A stretch of 64,000 nt of DNA from Megamerina dolium (Eukaryota; Arthropoda; Insecta; Diptera; Megamerinidae), in the NCBI GenBank assembly GCA_963854835.1, contig OY978525.1:112082018-112146017 (forward strand). Reading direction: 5' to 3'. Shown in pieces: positions 35,606 to 47,819 of the stretch. Positions within the stretch are counted from its first letter, which is position 1. Every line of letters starts with the position of its first letter. The notes beneath the pieces were generated by a model that worked only from the letters and a program-made list of their open reading frames with translations, searched no databases and was not told where the DNA came from. Made by a program: the position numbers and the translations under genes.

Positions 35606-36862
35606 GGCTGGGGCCGACCAAACTATACCCTGCATATGTAGATTTATATATAAAAAGTTTACTCGAATATCCAACTTTTCTTTTATTTCCACTTTTCGAG
35701 AAACAATTTTTGCATATACTACTAATTTACACCCGAAATATGGTTGACTTTGACGAAGTAAAAGGATTTTAAGATAATTCCGAGGCTTAGTATGAGAGCT
35801 ATATAAAAAGTGGGCTTGGCTTACCACTTTCTAGTAAATCCAATTAATTTTTCAATGTTAATCCACACTTTAAATTTGGTGTCCTACGTTGAATAGTTTC
35901 TAAGTTATGATGGTTAACATTTTTGTTTAATTTCCTAAACTTTGTATGGGAGCCCCAATAAGAAGTGGGCGTGGTACGCTGATTTTTCGCCAGATTATTT
36001 CCGACTACGATATTAATTTAAGTGTCAATTATGGTTATTGTAGACAGAAGATTGCCGAAGTTACAGCTGTTTCAATTTAAAATTTGTATGGGGGCTACGA
36101 TAAACACTGGGCGTGGTGCGCCCATTTTCTGTAAGCCTAGTTGCTCGTACAATACTAATCCACACCTTAAATCTCGTTATTCTACACTAAATAGTTTGCA
36201 AGTTATAACCGGTAACATTTTTTTTAATTTCCGCAACTTTGTATGGGAGACCCAAAAAGGAGTGGGCGTGGCATATTGATTTTCTGCCATATTATTTCTG
36301 ACTACCGTGTTAATCTAAGTGTCAATTATGGTTATTCTAGACAGAAGATTGCCGAAGTTACAGTAGTTTCAATTTAAAAGAAGTACAGACACTTTGTATG
36401 GGAGCTACGCTAGAAAGTAGGCGTGGCTCATCCACTTTTGGTGAGGTTATATAGTAGTATAGTATAACTCTATGTACAAAATATTGTTGTCCCAAGTGGT
36501 ATATTGTGTGAGTTATAGCAAGTTAAAGATTTTGCAAATTTCGAGGTTAGTCGCTTTGAATGCTTGGTGTGGGCGTGGTTATTGACCGATCATGCCCAAT
36601 ATCAATCCCCTCCGTACCCTTGGATCATAGATTACTTATGCCAAATTTCATCGAAATAGCTCAATATTTACTCAAGTTATCGTGCGAACCAGCCAGGTGA
36701 CAGACAGACGGACGGACGGACGGACATCGTTAAATCGAAAATTTAATCGACGCTGATCACGAATATATATCCATGTCTATATCTCCGGAGATTCCTTCAA
36801 GTGGACACAAACATCTGACCGAAATGAATATACCATGCATATTGCATTATGCAGGGTATAAA
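35606..36862 (-). repeat. Right arm of the large inverted repeat
   Basis: Reverse complement of 33561-34817 over 1257 bp without indels. Homology breaks sharply at both ends (33560/36863 and 34818/35605 already mismatch). Two independent insertions of one element family in opposite orientation, or an inverted duplication, would both explain it. Confidence 0.9.
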
Positions 36863-37045
36863 GACATCATTAGGTCACTTGGACTAAAAGCTACAATTAA
36901 TTAAATATATTGATACTATATCAAATTTAATTAATGCAAAATGTGCGCATATAAAAAAAAAATAATAGGCAATAATAGAAGGCATAAATATTTGGAAAAT
37001 TAACAAATAAATTATATTAAACGTAAATGGTGACATCTTTTGAAT

Positions 37046-37080
<35 letters not shown>

Positions 37081-38640
37081 GCTGTTAATTTGATTGAAAT
37101 GATACGCATGTATATGAATATTAAATAGAATTTGAATCGATTGTGCACTGCAGCATATAAACACGTGCTCTTCGAAACACACCAATTCACACCAATTCTA
37201 GGCTAATACTATATGATAGTTAGTTATAATATAATAAGAGTATTCTTAATAAAAATCGACTGATAGTATTTGTAAAGGTCATTTGAAGTGGCTTATATGA
37301 TAATAAACCTTCATATCAATGTTACACTATCATAGCAATGCAACATCATAAAGGTATGCAAATTATAATATGCTATATGTATATATGGTAAATTATTTAC
37401 ACAGATGATATGCGTATTACTTGATTAGCGATCGCTTTTTTATTCAGCTTGATAAATTTCAATTGAAAATTAAATGCTTAATTAAGGTTAATAAAATAAG
37501 AGCAAAAATTAAATATTGTATACAAAATTCCGTCACAACACAACCAGCATAAAAATCGTTATTAATATTTTTGCACATATTTACCTCTCATTAGAAATAG
37601 ATATTTATTTAGTTTGCTTAATTTTTTATTTTTTAATTTCCTCTTAATGTACCTTATAGCAAAAGGTGTGAAGTTATTATACACCAAGTGAATTGTTTCG
37701 CACCCAAAGTTTCGTGCCAACAAAATGATATTTATTAAAAGCAAACTATTTGTTTAATTATGTTACTTTTATAGAAATCGGCAGTTGATATTAGTTCAAA
37801 GCTTATAGAGAACTTGTTCCAACGTTTCCAAATTGCCTAAATTAATTTTGGTTATTTGAAATTGGTAAGTCCGTCAGAAAAACGAGAGAATATTTGGCCG
37901 AATGAAAAATATAAAATTAATAATAATATATTTGAAAATTGAGCAATAACATAAATAATTGTTGCTCTATAATTTTAGCTGCATTAAATATTGAAGCTAA
38001 TGAAATAATGAAACTAATAATTTTCCCAGGATGAATAAAATGAGATTCATGTTCAGCAATGCTAAAATGGATTTCGATGAATTCTTCTCTAATCAGTCAC
38101 AGTTAAAATTGTAAAAAAATAAAATTGGTTTTCTTATACTTATAATCCTTTGTTAACTTCTTCATCATTGATCCATCGTTTCTAACCATAATTATTCCCA
38201 GTACCACAAAACACATATATTTAATTCGCATTTATTGCTAAGTGTGTGACATAGTAGGATCCCTGTGGATCGTGCAATGCAGCCAACCAAAAATCACGAA
38301 GAAAACGAAAAAATACCCTAAATAATGGCACATAGCTCAGCAAATCGAATACTTTCTTTAGCTCATAGCCATGAATTACTTAAGATTGATGCATTCGAAA
38401 TATATAAGCATAACCCTTCTACGAAGAGCTTAGTTCAGATTTCTAATGTCCATTACTTAGTTAAATTTAATTTTAAAAAACAAAATCAGCTGCTCTTCTG
38501 CTGTTCAATATGCCTTGGAAACCCAATTTTTTATTTCAACAAGAAGTGTCATTTTAAATTTTCCATTATTTTTTCAGGTGTCAACATACAACTGTCATTC
38601 GTTGACACATTTGACAATGAAGAACTAGAGATTTTCAGAT
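36863..38640. other. Intergenic DNA with long T tract, no gene seen
   Basis: A run of about 30 T residues lies at 37047-37076; it could be the poly(A) end of a minus-strand retroposed sequence, but no body or target duplication is clear. A 115-codon open frame at 38325-38672 overlaps the start of the next transposase and has no coding character. Confidence 0.35.
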
Positions 38641-39344
38641 ATGGATCGATACGGGCTCAGACAATGGACTAAAATTGTGAAAATTCACAACAAAATATTG
38701 AGAACACTATTCGTAAAGTTCGTATTGTTTTTGGCGATCATCTAGCCCCTTTACGCACAGCTATAGTGAAATTAATCGATAAATTCGAACGTCTCGGATT
38801 AGTTAGAGATGTAAAGACTCCAACTCGTGCTCGTTCAGCTAAGTCAACTGAAAAAATAGTAGCTGTAGCTGAGAGTGTGGCTGAAGACCAAGATTTGTTC
38901 ATTTCGAGACGATCACATAAATTGGGACTATCCAAAGCCCATTTGAACCGTACTTACATGCTTATAAAGTGCAGTTCACACAAGAATTGAAGCCTTTAGA
39001 CTATTGGGTGCTCATTTTCATCTGACTGGGCAGGTGAATAATTAAAACTCTCGCATTTAGGGCACCGAAAATCCAAGCCACTTTTCCATCCAAAACGAGT
39101 GATAGTTTGGTGCAGTTTTAGAGTGGCGGCGTCATTGAGCCATATTATTTTTTAAATGATGCTGAAATTGATGCTATGCACGCGGTCGACATTTATTTTC
39201 AGCAGGACGGTGCCATATGCCATGCAAACATCGTGAGCTTTATCTTCATTAGACTTTTTTCTTTGGTTTTACGTTAAAGATAAAGCCGACGCCAATGCTC
39301 TAGCAAATATTGAAGCACTCAAAGACAATATTATGAAAATGTGA
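38641..39344 (+). mobile_element. Tc1/mariner-like (IS630-type) transposase pseudogene, copy D (second subfamily)
   Basis: The ATG at 38641 opens MDRYGLRQWTKIVKIHNK. After a frameshift come LAPLRTAIVKLIDKFERLG (helix-turn-helix), SVAEDQDLFISRRSHKLGLS, QELKPLDYW, GGVIEPYFF, YFQQDGAICHANIV (catalytic Asp intact) and YVKDKADANALANIEALKD. It belongs to the same broad group as copies A-C but to another subfamily. Many breaks; inactive. Confidence 0.8.
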
Positions 39345-39940
39345 TGAAAATTTTCATTTTGGCAGATATTGCGTTCCCTTTTTGTACTTTGGATGAAACT
39401 AAAATTATGAGCTCTTTTCACAAAAATATTGCGTTTTTTATTTTTTATTTAAAATATACAGTGAGATCTATTGAATTAATGAATTGTTTTTTTTTTTCCC
39501 TGTAAATATGATTTTTCATCCAAACAGTCCAAAGTTTCCATTAATAGCCTTTGATGACTACAGAAAACATTTATAATTATTTACGAAATCATTTCATTTG
39601 TCGCAGTGGTTTTTGAACATCTCCAACAAGAAACACCTTTATGGTTTTGGAACTTTAGAACATATGCTATCTCCAAATCGTTCATTTCAAAACGGAGTGT
39701 CCATTGACTTTAAATATTGGTTCACGCAGAGTTTAATTACAGTACATTAATAATTTTTACTTTAATCTGAATGTGTTGAATAAATTTGCATATTTATGTC
39801 TACACTTGAAATCGTTAGTAAAAAGGATCGCATCACGAACTTTTCAACCAGCCATGTATATTTGTATAGAAACTAACAATTTATTTGCACAGTTGTTAGA
39901 ATTAAGTAGATACTCAATATTTCACCAACTCTTCAATTTC

Positions 39941-39949
39941 TATATAAAA
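39941..39949 (+). promoter_or_regulatory. TATA box upstream of the secreted-protein gene
   Basis: TATATAAAA lies 100 bp before the ATG at 40041. An initiator-like TCAGTT follows at 39958-39963, closer than the usual ~30 bp, so the real start is more likely near 39970. It is weak in an AT-rich genome but correctly placed. Confidence 0.4.
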
Positions 39950-40040
39950 ACTGTTTCTCAGTTATAATTTCCCAAACACAAAATTGCTTCATTGATAAAT
40001 GCACACATAATATTAAAAAGCATAATAAGAAAAAAACGAA

Positions 40041-40397
40041 ATGAAAATTATAATTATTGTTGTTGCAACATTAATGATAATAGCATCATTTCTATTAAAT
40101 TGTATATCTGCTGGTCCAATCAATGATACTATCATTAGTGAATATGATGATCAATTGGGGCACTATCAACGAGAATATGTTGTAAATGATTTGAAAAATA
40201 TAAAACGTGCAGCAATTGGTGAATTTAATTTGGAAAATTTAATCAATATATTTCAAGAGTTACGTCAACGTATCTTTGGAAATGGACTTCTCCTACCGCG
40301 AACAACATTTAATCAATTCAATAAGGATATTGATTTCAATGCCATTGCTGCCGATATTGCTAATGCTACTCGTACTATTGATAATGGTGAATCTTAA
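40041..40397 (+). CDS. Small secreted protein, 118 aa, function unknown
   Basis: A single unbroken frame. Residues 1-24 form a clear signal peptide: MK, then a hydrophobic core (IIIIVVATLMIIASFLL), then CISA, with cleavage predicted before GPIND. The mature ~94-residue chain has no cysteine, so it is not a disulfide-type peptide. It contains a dibasic site (NIKRAA, around residue 54) that could be cut by a proprotein convertase, which would release a peptide starting AAIGEFNLENLINIFQEL, predicted amphipathic helix, and it carries an N-x-T site near the end (NATRT). A TATA box precedes it. Twenty-one A residues follow 11 bases after the stop (40409-40429), which may be a genomic A-run or the trace of a retroposed mRNA. 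I do not recognise the family; short secreted fly proteins of this build include peptide precursors and accessory-gland proteins. It contrasts with its surroundings, where no other frame looks coding. Confidence 0.65.
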   Translation: MKIIIIVVATLMIIASFLLNCISAGPINDTIISEYDDQLGHYQREYVVNDLKNIKRAAIGEFNLENLINIFQELRQRIFGNGLLLPRTTFNQFNKDIDFNAIAADIANATRTIDNGES

Positions 40398-40429
40398 ATA
40401 GAGTGATCAAAAAAAAAAAAAAAAAAAAA

Positions 40430-41019
40430 CTGCTTATAAATTACTACATTTAGCCATGTAATTAATCAATATATTTAGCTATATTGCTTAAATACATTTA
40501 AATGGAGTTAAAGACATTAATCATATGTATCGTTGCTTTATTTATGATTACTACATATTATTATTATGTTTATTGTGTTATTTTCTTCGTAACGTTTATG
40601 CTTCATTTTTTTTTTTTTGCGCTTTAATATAGTAATTAAAAATTAAGAGTGAGTGGAGAAAATAATAAAATGCAAAAAAAAAAAAATTGTTGACGCAAAG
40701 ACACAAAGTGTTGAAGAGTAGTTTTGACAAATTTACATTTAGCATGTGATGACTTATTTAATTTTATGCAAATAATTTACATTTAAGTTGATTATGCAAG
40801 CAACCATTTAAAAAAAAAAACAATAAAACAATGAAATTCCATTGTATTCCTTTGGAGAGCTACAAAGAAAAAATAAATTGCTTAAAAACCATCGAACTCA
40901 TCACAATTTAAAAGAATGTACCTATCATTTAAGATAAATGAAATGATTGTATTCACACTACTACTGACTAATAAAAAGAATTTTATATGTAAAGTACAAG
41001 ATTTATATGATATAACGTC
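40430..41019. other. AT-rich flank, no feature recognised
   Basis: It contains AATAAA-like hexamers (for example near 40664) that could serve the 40041-40397 gene. No other signal was seen. Confidence 0.4.
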
Positions 41020-41021
41020 TA

Positions 41022-42221
41022 GTAAAAAGAAATCCATTATTTTTGCATTAAATTGATAGTTTTATTTAGCATAGTTAGAATGATCCGATTTAGGTCAAAT
41101 ATATACTGTTTTGTTCGATAACTTGTTGAAGGTAATTTCATAATATCGCTCTCATAGAAACTCTCGTCCGTATTGGCAAAAAACGGGGACAGTCGATTTT
41201 CACAAGCTTCTCTTGAGGCGTATTTTTCATCAGCAATATCATTCGCCATAGACAGGAACAGGTAGTAATCACTTGGTGTCAGGTGGATGCATAAGAACCT
41301 CCCAACCAAGCTTCCGGAGCTTCTGGTGAGTCACAATCGATGTGTGTGGCCTGGCATTGTCCTGATGGAATTCAATTCCTCTCCTATTGGGCAAAGTTGG
41401 TCGCTTCTGGGCGATTGCTTCCTTCAGACGGTCCAATTGGTGACATTATAGGTCCGAATTAAGAGTTTGGTCCTAGAGGAGCAGCTCATAGTAGATGATT
41501 CCCTGCCAATCCCACCAAACACATAGCAAAACCTTCCTGACCGTCAGTCCTGGCTTGGTCGGATATGTGCCGGCGCAAACTTTTCATCACCAGTAACCAT
41601 CCGCTTCAGAGATGGACCGATTTTGTTGCGATTCAACAGTGATTCGAAGATGAAAATTCGGTCCATGAGGTTTTTTTTGCGTTAACTCCTGTGGCACCCA
41701 TATATCGAGCTTCTTTTTGTATCCAGCCTTATTTAAATGATTCCAAACGGTTTTTTGTGCAATGTTTAGCTCCTGCGCAATATAAACAGTGCTTACATGA
41801 TGGCCAGACTCGACGATTTCCATTATTTTATCGATATTTTCTACAATTGGCCTTCCAGAGCGTGGTGCATCTTTGACATCAAAATTACCGGGACGGAACC
41901 GACGAAATCAAAATTGCATGTGATTGGCTGTTACAGTATCAGGACCATAAACACTATTCACATTTTCAGCCGTCTGGCTTGGGCTTTCGCCTTTATCGAA
42001 GAAAACATGTAAAATATGGCGTATTTTCTCTTTACTGGTGTCCATCTTTGACGCGTGCTCAAACAATACTGAGTCATGGAATCACAAAACTGTCTGAAAA
42101 GTTTATTTGGTACGAAATCCTATCTTTCTAACGCCATCTAGCATAACTCGATCGTACTTATACAACGCGAGATACAGATTTCTAAAGCCATCTATTGGAA
42201 AAATAATGGATTTCTTTTTAC
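41022..42221 (-). mobile_element. Mariner element E with perfect 23-bp terminal inverted repeats
   Basis: The termini GTAAAAAGAAATCCATTA... at 41022-41044 and their exact reverse complement at 42199-42221 define a 1200-bp element flanked by TA on both sides (41020-41021, 42222-42223), the mariner target duplication. The transposase runs on the minus strand from the ATG at 42045 (MDTSKEKIRHILHVFF) through RFRPGNFDVKDAPRSGRP, HVSTVYIAQELNIAQKTVWNHL and AGYKKKLDIWVPQELT to LTPSDYYLFLSMAND (third catalytic Asp present), with a stop at 41037. A TGA replaces the Trp of the QFWFRRF block, and further shifts in the middle make it inactive. Confidence 0.92.
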
Positions 42222-42229
42222 TACATCTT

Positions 42230-43070
42230 GACGTTGATCATTGGAGCTGAATCTTCTTTCTATCAAACAATTCTAGTGGATCGAAAATCAGAATACTTGG
42301 ACGAACTGGATATTCCAAATTGATTATTGCCAAACACTACAGATGTGTTCTTATAAAGTTGATTTAACTCCATTTTGTTTTGTCAATATTTCTGGTCTAA
42401 ACGTATTAAGAAAAAAAAAAGAATTTTATCAGTGGTTTACATCCAACATTTTCCATTTTTGTAAAAATTCAAAATTTCTTCGATTACTGAATGACACATT
42501 TAATTAAGAATTCGGGAGTATTTCTTCAAAATGCTGACAAGAAGTAAAAAATGTATTTAACGGTATATTTTACTGAAGCTAGGTATATGAGATTGAGCAA
42601 TCATAATAGTGGATATCATAAAAATTAAAACACATCAAATTAAATTATTGTTAAAGTATTCTTATATATTGACAGCTCAAAATATATTTATTAAAATATT
42701 ATATTGTATATACGTAAATACATACACCTATACACATACATATATGTATGTATATGCTCAAAATAAGTAAGTTTATGGGGCAAACAAAAAATGATTTGCT
42801 AATAGTATATATGTATGATTATGTCCATAAGTATTTATGGAGGTATATAAAATAAATATCAATGCGCTTAAAAAATTCTCGGATTTTGTTTTTGAAGATT
42901 TATGCTCAATTTTATATTATATTATATACGTTTTTTAGAAAACGTCAAAAGCTTAATAGTTTTAATAATCAATTTGTTTGGGATTTTTTTTATATTAACC
43001 TAAGATATTTATTTGGGGCTTTATGTGCCACATATTTATTTTTTTTTTATTCATTTAGTATTGGGAGCAT
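42230..43070. other. AT-rich spacer between two mariners
   Basis: No coding character. ATGTATGT-like and TATA-like simple stretches lie around 42700-42760. Confidence 0.4.
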
Positions 43071-43078
43071 AAAAATGT

Positions 43079-44054
43079 TCAATGTTGTTCGTCGATAGCC
43101 TCAACTTTTTCCCATCTTTCTGGCAGCATGCAGATTCCGTGTTGGAAGAAGCCGACATCTTTTGAGACAATCAATGGATCGACCCAATTTTTGGCTTCTT
43201 CGTCAGAAAGGAAGCGCTGTTCTTTCAGGCTGTGTGTTGTCGATAGCAACAAGTGGTATTCGGAAGGACCAATGTCTGCGCTATACGGCGCGTGGGGTAG
43301 GACTTCCCATTTGAGCGTTTCTAAGTACGTTTTAACGGGTGCCGCAACATATCGCCAAGCATTATCATGTTGCGCCATAACTTGATCATGTCTATCGGCG
43401 TAAAGCGGTCGTTTTTCTTGCAATGCTCAGCTCAAACGCATCAATTGTCGTCGATACAGATGTTCTAAGATCATCTGACCCGATTTCAACAGCTCATAAT
43501 TTACCACACTCAGCTGATCCCATCAAATACACAGCATGATCTTCTCGCCCTGAATATTCGGCTTGGCTGTCGATGATGAGGCATGACTGATTGATCCATA
43601 CGTTGCCCGACATATTGGATGATAGTAATGGACCCACATTTTATCACCAGTCAGAATTCAATGCAAAAAGCTTTCCTTTTTTGCCATTGCAGCAGTTGTT
43701 CACACGTAGAAAAAACAGCTTTCGACGTCTCTTCGCTTCAGTTCATAGGGCAGCCAATTACCTAATTTTCGGATCATTCCCATTGCATTTAAACTTTGGC
43801 AAATGATTGACTAAGTGACACCAAATGTGTTTGCGAGATCATCTTGCGTTTGTAATGGATCTTCATCGAGCCTTACCTAAAGTTCTTCATCCTCAAACTT
43901 TGTTGGCGGTCCGGATCGTTTTTCGTCTTCCAAATCAAAATTGCCAGTTCTAAATCGTACAAACTAATTCTGATACGTTCTTCAGCTAAAACATGATCAG
44001 CATAAACTTCCATTCATTCAAATACGATGACTTACAGCAACCTTTTTTCTCCAT
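43079..44054 (-). mobile_element. Mariner transposase pseudogene F
   Basis: The minus-strand ATG is at 44054 (MEKKGCCKSSYLNEWK). The best preserved part is the C-terminus: KRPLYADRHDQVMAQHDNAW, VKTYLETLKWEVLPHAPYS, then IGPSEYHLL where the third catalytic Asp (normally APSDYHL) is Glu, and FLSDEEAKNWVDPLI and MLPERWEKVEAID. Many stops upstream. It differs from element E in sequence, so it is another mariner lineage. Ends were not located; flanking bases to about 44290 may belong to it. Confidence 0.82.
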
Positions 44055-44331
44055 ATTGAAGTAATGAAGTAAATTCCCCGCAAAAACTCACCATTCGGAA
44101 CAAAAGTTGACATTCTCGGAGCAAACAGAAACTATGTTGTTTAGACTTCTGCAAAATGACAAATACTGAAGAAGAAAGCCTAATGATGACACTTCAAAAT
44201 GACGGTGCTGCCAGATGAAACAATGGAATATTAAAATATTAGCGACATCTGTTATCAAATCCGTACGAACTTGTAATTAATAGCTTAAAATTTCTTAAAA
44301 AAAAAATTTTTTAAAAATAAATATGTGACAC

Positions 44332-45236
44332 TTAAGGGGGTCTTCTACCTTGTGGCTTCATTTTTGACACGGTTTTTTGAATATTAGTTATAGGAAAACT
44401 AAAAACGCAATCGAGGTGCGGTTTGTTGCATTCAACTTGTTTATTTAAATACATTTAACACTAATTTTACTGAAAATTTACTGTCTTCGATTTGACCGTG
44501 ACTTGACCTTGAAGTGTCCCTTGCAAAAAATGCATACACAAATGGTTGACACGATTTAGCTCATGAAAATCGTCTGAAACAAAAAAACCAAAATGATTTA
44601 ATTTTTTTATCACCTTGGCTATCGTTTGACAGATGGCATTTTCAAAATTTGAAAATTTCGCAGAACAGGCAACTTTAAAAAAAATTTTTTTTTTTTTTAA
44701 TGTTTTCGGGGTTAAAAACATCTGTAAAAATTGTTTAAATAAAAAAAATCTAAAAAGTATCTGTCAGACGATAGCCACATGTTTTTCACAAATTTTGATA
44801 TATAATTTCAATCAATCAATCAATTAGTTTTCGAGATATCATGTCAACCAGTTACAAAAACGCAACTTTTGGGAAATCGCATTTAAAGATATTCATGTAT
44901 ATAACAAGCGGGATGTTTCCGACGTTAAATTTTCTTTCAAACTGAATGGACCGAAAAATTTATCATGCATAACAGAGATTACATAGATACAGATACATCA
45001 GGTATTCGATAGAACGTTAGATAACTTTAGAAAAACGCGATGGGCCAGCTTTTAGGTGGTCGCGAAGAGCGCTGCGATAAGAGCACGCGTAACTGTCTTC
45101 GACGGCTCGGAAAAACTCGAAATTATAAGATTTCAGTTATATCCTTTTAAGGGTATATTCCTAACACCTTCTGGGTTGGAAAATTGAAAAAAAAAAATCG
45201 AATTTTTTGAACCAACAAGGTAGAAGACCCCCTTAA
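44332..45236. mobile_element. TTAA-flanked terminal-inverted-repeat element (piggyBac-like, non-autonomous)
   Basis: The first 22 bases (TTAAGGGGGTCTTCTACC...) are the exact reverse complement of the last 22 (45215-45236), and both ends are TTAA, the target duplicated by piggyBac-superfamily elements. The 905-bp interior has no transposase frame. The flanks on both sides belong to one SINE (see 45237-45460), which confirms the ends. Autonomous partner unknown. Confidence 0.8.
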
Positions 45237-45460
45237 AGCCCCGAAGGGCTCATTTGCCGCGAGCTTCTCTTCCATTACTGTTGTGCGTGTTAAATTTTGG
45301 ACAGTATTAGAAGGTGCCTACTTATTTTAGCCGGTTACGAACGGCAGAACCCTTGTGACATCACTTTTTCTGAGCTTTGTCACTGAGTTCTTTTAGAAGT
45401 TTTTTCATGGTAAGTTGTTACTGTCGGAAGAATTGCCAATTGCTTGCCGACCAGTGGGTA
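45237..45460 (-). mobile_element. SINE copy lacking its tRNA head, interrupted by the TTAA element
   Basis: It matches the body of the SINE at 62795-63120: TTGTGCGTnTTAAATTTTGG, TAGCCGGTTnCGAACG, CTTGTGACATCACT, GGTnAnTTGTTACTG and CnAGTGGGTAC. A few bases of the same SINE (GTGACAC, compare GGTCGCAC) lie on the far side of the TTAA element, left of 44332. The tRNA-related head is missing. Confidence 0.65.
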
Positions 45461-47069
45461 CAGTTCGAAAGAAAAATGTTTTCGATATTAAATTTGTTAT
45501 GCATCAGCCATGGATGTTTAAAATAGTATTTTAAAAATTACCTAAATTTTTCAAACATCCATTATATGAAGATTTCTTTATCTACCTTTGTTAAAAGTTT
45601 GTATTATAAAAATATCACGAATAATAATTGTTTAGCAATAGATGTCAAAAAAAAAAACAAAACTGATCAATTGAATCGTAAAAAGAAAAATTAACAATTT
45701 TTTTTGTTGGTACACTCTAAGCTGCATAATTGCTAGTAACACAGATAATGCATCAAATATGAATTGGCTCATTAGTTATATCATCTTTATATATACAAAC
45801 TTACTATAGAAATCTATTTATAATTGAAGAGGTGCTCTATGTGCACAACAATTATTTATTAAATATTTACTTATGTTAACAAAACTGGTAATCACTAAAA
45901 TAATTATAATTTCCTTTCTAAATAAATATATATAATAGGAATTGTATGTGTATACAATAATACTAGTAATTATTTTCTTTGATATTGTAGCTTGTTTCAT
46001 GATATAGAATCGATCCACCTTAACTTGATAATTATCAATTTAACCTTAATGTAATATGTACATAGAATATATAGAAATATATATTATATTCATATGTAGT
46101 TCAATTAATGTAATTGTCTATGCCTACGCCTTTGAAATCAATTAATATCAATGTACTGAAATTTGTATGTAAATTTTTATGTATGGAAGTTCTTAAAAGT
46201 AACTATAGGTACATGTACTCGAAATTACGTATTTTTTTTTACCAATATCAATCTATTTATATAGATTGTGTAGGTGTATCTGACCGGTATTTATTAAATG
46301 CATTTCTGAGTTAATTTTGTTGTTGTTATGTATTACTGTTTACTTATTTGATTGATGGTCAATAATAATTTTAGAAATTTTTATATTATATACATATATA
46401 TCGTATGTACTTATACATTGGTAATATGAATATTGAATTGTTCAGGGATTTTTATTTTTTTATTGCTATCAATGTATTTACATATTTTTGGAGAATTATT
46501 TTTAATATTAATTACATACAAGTTTAGTAGTCAATTGATCAAAAAAATATAGTAGAATTTTGTAATTTTATTTCAATTGCATATAACAGATATAGACACA
46601 TTTTGTTTTTTTACCAAGCAATAAATGATAGAAATTGATATTATATTGAATTTTATTAATTGAGCTTCATTTATTTACATCAAGCCTGTTAACTCCTCCC
46701 ATGATATTGCCCTTAAATTAGCTTTAGATTGCTTAAGAGTAAAATTTCAATGATTTAGGCAACGAAGTAGCAGTTGACTGTTGGCTCCGAATTTTCTTTC
46801 ATATTAACATATGATACTTCTGTGATACATTCTCATTAAAAGCCAAAACAGAAAATTCAAAAATAAGTTTTATGCTTAAAAAAACAAAAATCATTAATAA
46901 TTCCCATAGAATAAACAATCATTAATGTTTATTTTATAAATTTAAAAGTGAAATTATTATCAATTTCATTGTCATTATGTATGCATAACATCATTTAAGT
47001 AACCCCCACGAAATCCTCTTTTCGACTTGATTCTTTTAAAGTAATTTTTAATGACTTATTGTCCTATTA
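45461..47069. other. AT-rich intergenic DNA, no feature recognised
   Basis: Only short AT-rich open frames of random composition; no terminal repeats or coding exons seen. Confidence 0.4.
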
Positions 47070-47817
47070 AGGAGTGAGTTAAATGTCAGTTGTACGTTCT
47101 TCCCATACTGTGCTATTGAAAGATTCAAAATCAAAATTTTTTATCTTAGTAGCTCCGAATTAAATGTCAGAAAATATTACGTCTCAGATAGTGGAAGTGG
47201 ATTTGGATAGTGGAAGTGCGAGAAAATATTATTAAAATATTTCAAATGCAACCTCACTGGTCATTTAACCCTAAAACTATTTCTCGCGTTATTAAACGCT
47301 TTAAGGAAGAACCGCATATTGATCGGAAGAAAGGCTCTGGTAAAAAGAAGGGGTCACATGACCCTGAAAAGGTGAAGAACGTTGTGACAATTTTGAAGAG
47401 AAATCCAAACATTTCGTGAAGGAAATTGGCGGTGAAGGCTGATTGCTCAGAATCTTTTGTGCGCAGGACTAAGAAGGAAGCTGGGCTGAAGACGTACAAA
47501 ATGCAAAAAGTTCCGGATAGAAACGCCGTCAAGAATGAAACCGCAAAACAACGAGCTAAAATGCTGAATCAAAATTTCGTCATGAAATTTGAATGCTGCA
47601 TAATGGTCGACGAGACTTATATTTTAGCGGACTTTTCCCAGCAGCAGCTGTGAGGGTGTCGGACACTACCGTAAGAACATTAATGGTTTCTTTTTTTTTT
47701 TTTTTAGAAACCTACAAATAATTTTCAAAATAAAATACTTTAGTTTATAAAAATCGGACTACTGGTTCAAATGATTTTATCATTTTTGTAACGGACAATT
47801 TTATTCGACGCACTCCT
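47070..47817 (+). mobile_element. Tc1/mariner-superfamily element, deletion derivative
   Basis: SGSGKKKGSHDPEKVKNVVTILKRNPNIS, LAVKADCSESFVRRTKKEAGLKTYKMQKVPDRN and ECCIMVDETYILADFSQ show a helix-turn-helix head and the first catalytic Asp block (MVDETY) of a Tc1/mariner-type transposase. After DFSQ the frame stops and the rest of the catalytic domain is missing. The short ends AGGAGTG (47070-47076) and CACTCCT (47811-47817) flanked by TA suggest a 748-bp internally deleted element. The head is split from its N-terminus by a frameshift at ~47210. Confidence 0.75.
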
Positions 47818-47819
47818 TA

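Noticed and set aside
34144..36279. Identical 85-codon frames in the two arms of the inverted repeat
   Set aside because: They are a by-product of the repeat sequence with no coding features; identity only reflects the duplication.
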